DNA of 64,000 nt. Source: an uncultured bacterium (GTDB taxonomy: Bacteria; Patescibacteriota; Gracilibacteria; Absconditabacterales; Absconditicoccaceae). Below are positions 54,869 through 63,993 of this stretch, piece after piece (the first letter of the stretch is position 1; every line of letters begins with the position of its first letter). The stretch lies in contig CAMJSB010000003.1 in the NCBI GenBank assembly GCA_946408385.1, positions 1-64,000 on the forward strand. Reading direction: 5' to 3'. The position numbers and the translations under genes are program-made. The notes below the pieces were generated by a model that did not search any database, had not been told where the DNA came from, and saw only the letters and a list, made by a program, of their open reading frames with translations.

Positions 54869-57004
54869 TTATGAATTGTTTTGTCAATTTGTCCAATAAT
54901 TTTGCGATGCTATAGTCCTCATTCAATTCAAAAATTTTATAAATGATGATCCATCTTCTTTATTATTCAGCTGATCTTCGAAATAGCTTTGAGAATTTTC
55001 TTTATTTTTTGCCAAATCTTTTAACAATGTGGGACAATCTTTCTGTAAACTTTCATTTTTTATTACACGCTCTCATTTACCACTTAAGTTTCATTCTCAA
55101 TTTGTGTCAACCCAAAAGCCACTATCATATGCTGAATTTACAGAAGGCACAAATGGGATTATTGGTGTTGGCATACTATTTCATTGGACATAAGGCATTA
55201 AGTTGAAAAAGAAAGGATATTTTTCTCATCAGTATCACCCATATTTTTTTCTAAACATGTTTGATAGATTAACCACTCTCAAACATTCTTTTAATCCCTC
55301 TTTTGTGTGAGGAAAGTCTAATTTCAACTCTCATCAAATATCATTTTCAGAATATTTTTCTATCGTTATAGATTTTATGCTGGATGGATCTACTTGTCAA
55401 TTACCCAACATAGTAATATTTCATAATATTGTTATGTATGTATGTTGACCATATGAAGAGATTTTATATCTATTTGGATTGTGTGGATCTTGTTCTGCTT
55501 TTAGATTCCTTATCTTACCTTCCGGTATTTCTGTTATATTTGTATTATCTAATTCTTCTGCAACATTTTTTATATATTCTTGTATTGGAGATTTATTTTC
55601 AGAATCTATTCTTTGTTTTCATGGCAACCATATAGATTCTCATCATTCTTCAATACCGTTCAAGTATGCAATAAATTTATTAAAGTTATCACCATCTTTT
55701 ATCGTTGAACAGCACCTACCTAAAGAGGAATTATCGTCTAATGCTTGTCATCAAAAATATCATGCTGCACTAAGTCATAGAGTTGCTCATATTCATACAG
55801 CTCCACTTTTTGTAGCAACTCATGAAGTGATTCACAATACAGCTCATGTTATAGCTAATGTATTTTGCCAAAAATCAGAGTTACTTCCAGATAATACCTC
55901 ATTTGCCCCATCCACGGAAAAAGAAAATGAGATATCTCATCCAGTTGATGTTTCTGCAAAAGCTGCTTTTCCTGATCAACATCATCTTAAATTATATTTT
56001 AAACAATTTACGATGTTTGCAGCATGCACAAGCTCCACATTAGTTTTGAATTTTACTGATTCGAGTCAAACAATACATTTTTCATTTTCATTAATTCCTG
56101 TAGATTCTCCGTATGACAATATAGTTTGCTGTTCTTCATCATACTCAATTCAATTATCAAAATTTTGTCTGTACATATTTTCATCTATGTTTCAATTGTT
56201 TACATCTCATGCTGCAAGAAGTACAGCTTCTTTGATTGTTAATGGGTTCTCTCATTCTACATTCCAATCTAAAAAATCTTTGATATTCCATTTACGTGTT
56301 TTTAATCAGTGAGCTATATAATATATTCATGTTCATATACCTGATCGCTTTAAAGCCTTTCCATACCACCTATCCCAAAATGGTTTCTTTTTCTCCTTTT
56401 TTGATTTTTTTTCTTCTTTATCTTCATCATTTTCTTGTTCTTCATCTTTTCACCATCAAAACAATTTCTTTATTCATTTATAAGCCAATGCTATTGCTCA
56501 GACTCACGTAGCAGTAAATCATACTGTACGAAGGACATTTTTTCAAGTTTCATCTTTCCATTTATTTTTATCTCGTATATCTCATCGCTGACTTCAAATC
56601 CGTTCTCAAGCCTTACTAAACATATTTTTATCATCTGATGGTTGTTCTGGTACATTTTGTGATTGTACTGGAGCATTTGATGACTTTCATGCTATATTAT
56701 CATACAAATTTTTGATTTCTATATTTGTTGTATCCAAAAAATTCTGAGCATTTTTAGCTTCTTGCTTAGCTTTTGATGTCGATTTGCTTGATTTATTTAT
56801 CTTATCAATCTCGTCTTGAAGTTGTTTTTCTTTAGTTGTTGCATCTTGGATAAGAGTCTTTGCTTCAGTCTCCTTATCTTCTTGTGTTTTATTAGTATTT
56901 GTATTTAATGCATCTAATTGTGTTTTAATATCTTTATAATCATTTTGTAATTGATTTAGATGTTTCTGTTGTTCTTCCTGAGTTTTTTTCATTTGTTGTG
57001 TCAT
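54869..57004 (-). CDS. Protein D (711 aa) with coiled coil and shared membrane module
   Basis: 711 aa. Residues 1-105 are a Gln/Lys/Glu-rich coiled coil. The shared module begins K-A-G-E-R-I-G-S-Q-R-G-D-I-R-D-K and runs through K-W-K-D-E-T-G-K-N-V-L-R-T-V-G-F to K-K-L-F-G-W-G-K (about 135-185). After a Lys/Glu tract and a globular region there is a second hydrophobic Gly/Ala-rich stretch (about 385-420: A-V-L-G-I-T-S-G-V-A, then G-I-G-A-T-L-G-L-S-A-A-G-Y-F-G-G). The remaining C-terminal 290 residues are unrecognised. A 277-codon ORF on the plus strand inside this region is an antisense shadow. It starts 27 bases after E ends. Confidence 0.86.
56445..56530. repeat. Block nearly identical to 54236-54321 (copy in gene D)
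   Basis: Second copy of the 86-base module; see the entry at 54236. The corresponding part of gene E (about 57155-57240) is clearly related in protein but not near-identical in DNA. Confidence 0.8.
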
Positions 57005-57031
57005 TTTATTTGTTGTTTAGATAAAAAAATT

Positions 57032-57730
57032 TTACTTACTTTTTTTCTCTGCATCTGATAGATGTTTAAAAAGTCGACCTGCTGCATTTTCTAGAAGAGA
57101 ATCTTTTTCTTCTTTCTCTTCATCTTTTCAATCTGACTCTTTACTTGATTTTCATCATCAAAATAAACTTTTTATTCATCTATACACAAATCATAATACT
57201 CATATTCATGTAGCAGCAAATCATAATGTACGAGCTATATTATTTCAAGTTTCATCTTTCCATTTTGTCTTATCTCGAACATCATTTCGTTGATTTCAGA
57301 TTCGTGATCAAGCATCACTAAATTTAGTTCATATCCACTTTCAAGCCTTTGTGAAAAAATTATCATCACTTGATGTTTGTGTCGGCGTCTGTGTTGGAGA
57401 AGAATGCGGTGTTTGTATTGACATTGATGGTGTTTTTACAATATTATCATGTAGATCTTGAACTTCCTGGGTTATTGTTTTCAAAAAATTCTCTGCCTGT
57501 TTGGCTGCTTCAATTTCTTGTTGATCAGCGTTTTGTTTTTTCTTTATTTTATCAATTTCCGTCTTTAATTCTTTTTCCTTTGTTTGAGCACTCTGAATAA
57601 GTTGATTTGCTTCTTTTTCCTTTTCTTTCTGATCTTTATTAGTATCCGACTTTAATGAATCTAATTTCTTTTTGATATCTTCGTATTCTGTCTTTAGTTT
57701 TTTTAGTTCTGGTGTCTCTGGATTTACCAT
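57032..57730 (-). CDS. Protein E (232 aa) with coiled coil and shared membrane module
   Basis: 232 aa. Coiled coil (residues 5-110: K-L-K-T-E-Y-E-D-I-K-K-K-L-D-S-L), Thr/Pro/Ser linker, then K-W-K-D-E-T-G-N-N-I-A-R-T-L-G-F-A-A-T-G and Y-R-G-I-K-S-L-F-G-G-G-K (about 155-190), a Lys/Glu/Asp tract and a short end. It is the minimal member of the family, ending where C and D carry large extra domains. Start: M-V-N-P at 57730; the longer standard-code start at 57763 would lie between the promoter and the chosen start. First gene of the E-D transcript. Confidence 0.85.
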
Positions 57731-58046
57731 TTTTTTGTTTATATTATAAAAATAAAATAACATTTATAATATCATTATACACACAATCACGAAAAAATGC
57801 AAAAAAAATCAGACTTTTTTCTAATTTTTCACTTGATTTTCATATATGAAATGATATATAGTATTTTTGGTACTCGATGTGGTATCCTTTTTTTGATGAA
57901 ACGAATGCAAAAAATAGCATTTCAATAGGCTTTTGACCTAAATACAAAGCTCTTCCACTCAAGACCTAAAATATGAAAAATAATATATGTGATAAATTTT
58001 TGTGAATAAATTTTTTGTGATTATTTAGCATTATAGACCATAATAT
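57731..58046. other. Intergenic region between the E-D cluster and rpoD
   Basis: 316 bases. It holds the E promoter (57774-57802) at one end. In the middle (about 57870-57990) there is less AT-rich sequence with a small hairpin AATGC-n-GCATT (57906-57923). On the minus strand about 57780-58000 lacks TAA/TAG in one frame and gives a basic peptide containing F-V-F-R-S-K-A-Y-G-N-A-I, possibly a remnant of a coding sequence; no start codon, family or repeat ends support a gene. No clear rpoD promoter could be fixed. Confidence 0.4.
57774..57802 (-). promoter_or_regulatory. Promoter of the E-D unit
   Basis: On the minus strand TTGCAT (57797-57802), 17 bases, TATAAT (57774-57779), 44 bases before the ATG at 57730. 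It matches the C-B promoter box for box. Confidence 0.7.
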
Positions 58047-59387
58047 ATGAACGAAGAAAGAAAAAAGATCTATGAAAACCTCATGGAGGATATTTCTGAA
58101 TTAAGTGAAGATTTGCAAGATTTACTCTTAAAATGAGCTGAAAAATGAAGCCTTTTGGAAGAAGACTTGATTGCATCACTCGATAATATGGAAGGATCAA
58201 TCAGAATTTTGGAAAAATTCTATGATCTGTGTGATAAACTCAAAATTAAGGTAATCACTATTGAGGAGGAGTTAGAGAATAGAGAAAAAGAAGATAAATC
58301 AAGCAAAAAAGAATCTAGACTTGGAAAAGTTTCTCTCTATGGAAAGACTGATTTGCCTCCTGATATGCAGTATAAGGACTACATTAAATTGTATTTCAAC
58401 GATATTTCAAAAATTCCTCTTTTGACTGCAGAAGAAGAAAAAGAAGTAGCAAGAAGAGTAAAGAAATGAGATGAAGCAGCTAAACAAAAATTAGTTGAAT
58501 CAAACTTGAGGTTAGTAATTGCTATTGCTAAACGTTATTTTGGAGGAAGACTAGGATTTGCCGACTTAATTCAGGAATGAAATATCTGACTTATTAAAGC
58601 TATTGAAAAATTCGATCCTGATAAAGAATTTAAATTCTCGACTTATGCGACTTGGTGGATTAAACAATCTATCACTAAAGCTATTGCTGATATGTGAAAG
58701 AATGTTAGAATCCCTGTGCATCTAATTGATGAGATAAATTCATATAACAAGACTTATTCATTGTTATTCCAAAAGCTTTGAAGAGAGCCAACAAGTAAAG
58801 AAATCTGACAAAAATTATGATATCCTATCAAAAAAGTTAAAAAGCTTGAAGAAGTGATTTTTGGTAATGTATCACTTGATAGAGAGGTTTGAGATGAAGG
58901 TAGAGATACATTGGCTGACTTAATTGAAGATGGAAATACTTTACGTCCAGATCAATTAGCTGAGAGGGACACTCTTAGAGCTAATTTGGATCAGATTTTA
59001 TGAATGCTTGATGATAGAGAATCAAAAATCGTAAAAATGAGATATGGAATCGATGGACCTAAATATACTCTTGAACAGGTTTGAGAAGAATTTGAAGTAA
59101 CTAGAGAAAGAGTAAGACAAATTGAACAAAAAGTTATCCAAAAATTAAAAGAGCATCAAGGATTACAGAAAATGCTTGGAATTGAGGATGATATTGAGAA
59201 AATGGAAGATGAGAATATCAAAAAGAAGAGAGCTAAGAAAGCTCAAAAAGCTCCTGCAAAGAAGAAGATTGAAGATGATGACGATGAATTCGATTTCGAT
59301 GGATGGGATGATGACGATGATGATTCAGAAGATCACTTCCCTACTGATGCAGAAGATGATGATTTTGATATAGATGCTGCTGAATAA
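58047..59387 (+). CDS. rpoD: Primary sigma factor RpoD with acidic C-terminal tail
   Basis: 446 aa. Regions 1.2 ([12 protein letters not shown]), 2 ([27 protein letters not shown]), 3 and 4.2 ([19 protein letters not shown]) of housekeeping sigma-70 are intact. This fits the consensus -35/-10 promoters seen in the window. Unusual: after region 4, where sigma-70 normally ends within 10-20 residues, about 70 residues follow, first Lys/Ala-rich ([11 protein letters not shown]) and then almost purely acidic ([12 protein letters not shown]). A short acidic helical N-terminal region stands in for region 1.1. Confidence 0.96.
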
Positions 59388-59423
59388 AACTAAATTATAT
59401 TTAACTGAGAAATATTTTTTATT

Positions 59424-59900
59424 ATGAAAAAGAAAATAATCTGAATAATTATTTGAGTTATCCTATTGGTTTTGATTTTGCTTTGATTTTTTGCTTATAA
59501 ATCAATGAATGATTATACAAATATCATAAAACTAAATTGGTGAATTGAAATTCCTAAAGAAGCTAAATATCACGAAATTTATTCTAAAGATTCGTGAGGA
59601 AGTTTTCATTGAGATGGAATTCGTTACCATGTTTATACCTATGAAAATGAAGATGTAGTTGAATCTATGTTGAAATGGCTAAAACCTCATTCTGAAACTG
59701 TTGTTGTACCTACAGTGTTTTATGATTCATATATGGAGGCAATTATTAATTGGCTGAATGAATTAGAAATAGACGATGAATATTCTCCAAGTATAACAGA
59801 CTTTGAGAGCTTTTATTATGAGAAACAAGAAGATAATAGCGAAATTGTTATAATTAAATCTGAAAAAAAGATATTATATGTAATCGAATCGTTTTTATAA
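59424..59900 (+). CDS. Membrane-anchored protein, unknown function
   Basis: 158 aa. One N-terminal membrane segment (residues 5-23, Ile/Leu/Val with UGA glycines) and an exported alpha/beta domain with I-P-K-E-A-K-Y-H-E-I-Y and later Y-S-P-S-I-T-D-F-E-S-F. Only the last half is visible under the standard code. It lies between rpoD and the metK leader; no family recognised. Confidence 0.72.
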
Positions 59901-59974
59901 TTTTTGACTTATAGTTACTATTCGAAAAAATGTTGAATATCAGATTTATAAAATTATATTAACTTTAGATTCAG

Positions 59975-60035
59975 AATGTGGATGGATTTGTATCGCTTGC
60001 AACCACGTAAAAAAATTGCTAAAGACAATTAAATT
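59975..60035 (+). promoter_or_regulatory. SAM-II/SAM-V-type riboswitch upstream of metK
   Basis: The leader contains the conserved elements of the SAM-II pseudoknot in order: stem GTGG (59978-59981) with CCAC (60003-60006), GATTT (59985-59989), CTTGCAACCAC, an A-rich linker and GCTAAAG (60018-60024); TTGT (59988-59991) can pair with ACAA (60025-60028) to close the pseudoknot. SAM-II and SAM-V share this core and control methionine and SAM genes. It lies upstream of metK with an intrinsic terminator between, so high SAM could favour termination or block initiation. Confidence 0.72.
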
Positions 60036-60068
60036 TTACGCAGAAGTTTATAACGACTTCACGAATCC

Positions 60069-60107
60069 AAAAATACGTTCAAGAATCAGAATGTATTTTT
60101 ATTTTTT
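60069..60107 (+). terminator. Terminator/attenuator between the SAM riboswitch and metK
   Basis: AAAAATACGTTC/GAATGTATTTTT, 12-bp stem with one G-U (60069-60100), loop of 8, then ATTTTTTA. It ends 13 bases before the metK ATG, so it must be read through for expression. Confidence 0.8.
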
Positions 60108-60119
60108 ACTCTAGAAAAG

Positions 60120-61346
60120 ATGACTTACCTATTTACTTCAGAGTCGGTCTCTGAATGACACCCAGACAAAGTTTGTGATCAGATTTCTGATGCTATTGTG
60201 GATGCTTATTTGGCTCAAGATTCGAATTCAAAAGTAGCCTGTGAAACTCTCGTTACGACTAATAAAGTCGTACTTGCTGGAGAAGTAAAATCTACTGCAC
60301 ATGTAGATGTAGAAAAAGTGGCTCGTGATGTGATTCGCAGAATCGGTTATACGAAGGATGAATATTGATTTAATGCTGATACTTGCGATATTGAAGTATT
60401 TTTACACGAGCAATCTGCTGATATTTCTCGTGGGGTTGAGAGAGAAAATGCTAAAGATCAGTGAGCTGGAGATCAAGGAATTATGTTCGGATATGCGTGT
60501 AACGAAACTGATGATTTGATACCTTTGACTTTGGATTTATCACACAAATTACTCAGGACTTTGGCAGAAATTCGTAAAGAGAAAAAAGAAATGCTGTACC
60601 TTCGTCCAGATGCAAAATCTCAATTTACGATTAAATACTCCGATGGTGATAAACCTCTGAAAATTAAGACTATCATTCTTTCTACTCAGCATGATGAATT
60701 TGCCTCTGATGATGAAATGCTTACTAAAATCCGTGAAGATGTGAATAATATTTTGTTACCTCGTTTTGTGGATTGACTAGAAGATAAAGTAAAAGCACTG
60801 TTTAACGATCAGATTGATATTCAGATTAATCCTACATGAAAATTTGTAATTTGAGGTCCAAATGGAGACACATGAGTAACTGGAAGAAAAATTATTGTAG
60901 ATACTTATGGATGAAAATGAGCACATTGATGATGAGCTTTCTCTGGTAAAGATCCAAGTAAAGTGGATCGCTCTGGTGCTTATATGGCTCGCTATATCGC
61001 TAAAAACTTGGTTGCAACTGGAATAGCTGATAGAGTTTTGATTCAGGTTTCTTATGCTATTTGAATTGCTAGACCGCTTAGTGTTTATGTAGATACTTAT
61101 TGAACTTCAAAAGTTTCATTGACTGATGGAGAAATTGCTGAAAAAATCTGAGCATTATTTGATTTGAGACCTTATGCTATAGAAAAGAGATTCAATCTTC
61201 GCACCCCTATTTATGAAGAAACTGCAGCTTATGGTCATTTTGGTCGTGAATGTAAAGTAGTTGAAAAATATGGAAAGAATGTTGAGTTATTTCCATGGGA
61301 AAAATTAGATTCAGTAGATTTATTGAAAAATGAGTTTGGAATATAA
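60120..61346 (+). CDS. metK: S-adenosylmethionine synthetase
   Basis: 408 aa. It makes SAM from methionine and ATP in the cytoplasm. Seen: [14 protein letters not shown] at the N-terminus, the G-A-G-D-Q-G signature near residue 117, D-T-Y-G-G-K-G-A-H-G-G-G-A-F-S-G-K-D near residue 260, and [13 protein letters not shown] glycines fall at invariant positions. Preceded by a SAM-binding riboswitch and an attenuator, which closes the regulatory loop. A 3-prime neighbour starts 53 bases later. Confidence 0.97.
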
Positions 61347-61399
61347 TCATAGTTTGACTTAAATTCAATAATAAATAACATGACTTTAATTTATTGAAG

Positions 61400-62041
61400 A
61401 TGTTTTTTGTTGACATGTCTTATACGATTGTTGCTTTACCAGAGAATAATGTGTTAAATGAATTACAGTCTTTAAGAAATTTTTTTTATGAAAATAATTT
61501 TAAATATCACAATAAACCTGTATCAGATTTAGCACATATTAGCTTATCTGTAATAAGTGATACTATGGCGGATTGATTTATATCTGATTTATCAGAAAGT
61601 TTCGAATGAGAAAAATTTTTTACTTTATCTGATTTTGTTGTTCATACTGAGGAGCATAAATGGATTTTTGATGTACCTGAGAAAAAAGAAAAATATCCTG
61701 ATTGATGCTGATGGTTTACTTTGCTGTTTCCAAATAATGAGTATCTAGTTAATGCAAGTAAAAAAATTATAGAAATTGCAAACAAATATTGAATAGATGA
61801 AACATTTGAATATGCCCACAAAATGGCAGAATATGAAAAAAAAGATATTAACAATATTAATATTCATGATTTTATAGCAAATCATATGAATATTTGTAAT
61901 TATATTCGTTTAGAAAAAATGGAAGAGGCGAAAGCTATATTTGAGTCTGAATTTAAGCATAATTCAATATTAATTGATAAGCTTTGAATTAGAAAACTAG
62001 ATAAAAGTTGAGATATAATTCATGAAATAAAATTGAAATAA
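61400..62041 (+). CDS. 2H phosphoesterase-like protein (weak)
   Basis: 213 aa. The first half has A-H-I-S-L-S-V (about residue 45) and the second N-H-M-N-I-C-N-Y (about residue 165), two H-hydrophobic-S/T-like motifs in an arrangement that faintly resembles the 2H phosphoesterase superfamily, known for RNA ligase and cyclic phosphodiesterase activities. The second motif lacks the usual Ser/Thr. Alternative starts are the ATG at 61415 (M-S-Y-T-I-V-A-L-P) and TTG at 61394; 61415 fits a typical 2H start best. No other family evidence. Confidence 0.55.
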
Positions 62042-62046
62042 ATTTT

Positions 62047-62526
62047 ATGTCTTTTCATTTTACTACAAAAAATAATATGCATGTAATATTGAATATTTCA
62101 GATTCTGATAAACATTTCTCATCTGCTATTGAAGAATATCAGAAACGTCTATGAAAAGATGTAGTTTTTGATACTTTGAAGCCATTTAAAGATGATAATC
62201 ATAATTTAGTTATCCAGAAAGAAACGGAATCTGTGATAAAAACGATAGAAAAGAAATATACAAATTATAAAAAAATTTTACTTGCGAAAGAGTGAAGACT
62301 TTTAAGTACGGAAGAAGTAGGGAAGGAGATAAACTGACAAAATTGTGTATTTATAATTTGATGACCTTATGGATTGAACAGAGATGAATTGAAAAGTAAG
62401 TTTTCAGATTTGAAAGAGATTTCATTTGGTGCTATTACTATGCCTCATTGACTAGCTAAACTAGTTTTGATTGAGCAATTATATAGGTGTAAGACTATTC
62501 AGATTTGAAAAAGCTATCATTATTAA
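62047..62526 (+). CDS. rlmH: 23S rRNA pseudouridine-1915 N3-methyltransferase RlmH
   Basis: 159 aa, the normal size of this small SPOUT enzyme, which methylates pseudouridine 1915 in helix 69 with SAM as donor. Seen: F-I-I-G-G-P-Y-G-L (SAM-binding trefoil knot, UGA glycine), I-S-F-G-A-I-T-M-P-H-G-L-A-K-L-V-L-I-E-Q-L-Y-R and the C-terminal pattern I-G-K-S-Y-H-Y. It starts five bases after the preceding stop and is close to metK, which supplies its cofactor. Confidence 0.95.
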
Positions 62527-62553
62527 GATTTATTTTCTATTCTATAATAAGAT

Positions 62554-63276
62554 ATGCCAGAAACATTTAGCGATTACAATATAGAAAAAGATGCATATAA
62601 TTGGCGAGCTGCTATGAATTCATCCACGAATGGAAGATGATACGAAACAATGTCCGAGGAAGATCGTAATATTTTATCACAAATAAAATGACTATCACAG
62701 GAAGATGCAAATATAATTTTGATTCCATTTTTAGATAAGAAGTACAAAGATAATCATGAAGAAATAAATGATGCTGTAAGTCAAATAAAGATAAAATTAG
62801 ATACACAAAAAGATCAAATTCTTAAATTAATGGAAGAGCTGACTAAAAGGCCTATTTTTAATGAGAAATTTCAGATTTGGTATACTACATGTAAAAGATG
62901 ACCATATAATCGAAGGACTTGAGAAATCTGGACATTTGATCCGCCAGAGAAAAGCTGGAGATTAAGGGCATGGAGCTGTGGATTTGCTCATGAATTACTT
63001 CATTTTCAAACTCATAAATACTACGAAAATGAAAAACCGATGAATCTGCTCAATAAACAACAATTTAATTTAATCAAAGAATCTCTCACATTTTTGCTGA
63101 ATCATGAATTTCCTTGAGTAAATTTAAGTACAGATAGATGATATCCTCAGCATCAAGAGTATAGAAAAACCTTAGAAGATTATCGACTCTCCTGTTGAGA
63201 TAGAAAAGATTTTGAAGATTTGATTAGCTTTGGATGTAACTATATACTGAAAAATAATATTTTGTCTGAAGAATAA
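62554..63276 (+). CDS. HExxH zincin-like protein
   Basis: 240 aa, no signal peptide. The segment S-C-G-F-A-H-E-L-L-H-F-Q-T-H (about residue 145) carries the HExxH zinc-binding helix of metallopeptidases, with a conserved-looking E-S-L-T-F-L-L-N-H-E about 30 residues later that could supply a third ligand. The N-terminal 100 residues are acidic and helical. Family unknown; activity is inferred from the motif alone. Closely follows rlmH. Confidence 0.6.
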
Positions 63277-63342
63277 TTTTCTATTGTATTTGACATATTA
63301 AAGATTATAATCATAATATATGATTTATCTTTCCATTAATAT

Positions 63343-63993
63343 ATGAATAGAATTGAAGCTGATTATACTAAGCATCTATGAAATACCAAACATATCTCAG
63401 AACCTGATGAAGAATGATTTATCAGCAAAGTTTTTAAAACAAGGAGACAAATCTTACCGATTGATGAACAAAAAAGGATTATTGAAAAGAAAAAAGAATA
63501 TTTTTGAGAATATATACCAGAGACTGAGTTAATTGAAACTGCGAACTGAGAGTATGTAATCAGACAAAAATATATAGAGTGAAAAACATTAGCACAAACA
63601 GACATCTCAACATTATCTCCAGAGACATTGGCAAGCCTTATAGATCTGATTAAAAAATATCTCAAATATTATAGAGAACAGTGATGAGAACTTGATTTAA
63701 CATGATACCAGTATTATGAATGAAATCCTAGCAATTTAAGGAGAAAAGTTTTAAATTTTTTAAAAATTAGTCAAAATTTTCTAACATCTACAAATATTAT
63801 GATTTGAGATGATTGAAAAGTTTACATGGTGGATGTTTGTGAAAGTTCAGATAACCGCTTACAATGAAAAATTAAGAATTTTTGTGCAAAACCTTTTATT
63901 AAAAGGACAATAAAAAATCTTGAAATTTTATTGGAAAATAAATTGAGCAGTAAAAAAACTAGTTATGAAATTTATGAAACATTATCAGATTAA
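63343..63993 (+). CDS. Protein-kinase-fold-like protein
   Basis: 216 aa. Y-V-I-R-Q-K-Y-I-E-G-K-T-L-A near residue 80 looks like the hinge of an aminoglycoside-phosphotransferase or kinase fold, and N-I-M-I-G-D-D-G-K-V-Y-M-V-D-V-C-E-S near residue 155 like the catalytic and metal-binding strands, as in YrbL-type kinase-like proteins. The ATP-binding Lys and glycine-rich loop are not clear, so it may be a pseudokinase. The gene is complete, ending seven bases before the window edge. Confidence 0.5.

Noticed and set aside
55479-56312. 277-codon open frame on the plus strand
   Set aside because: It is antisense to gene D. UGA-rich coding DNA gives TCA (Ser) in the opposite strand, so long Ser/His/Phe-rich antisense frames are expected; no start context or domain supports it.
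57780-58000. Transposase-like remnant on the minus strand
   Set aside because: An open stretch with a basic peptide exists, but no start, family motif, terminal repeats or target duplication could be seen.
60040-60100. tRNA-like T-arm (GTTCAAGAATC) before metK
   Set aside because: No acceptor stem, anticodon arm or CCA-proximal pairing; the bases belong to the terminator hairpin.
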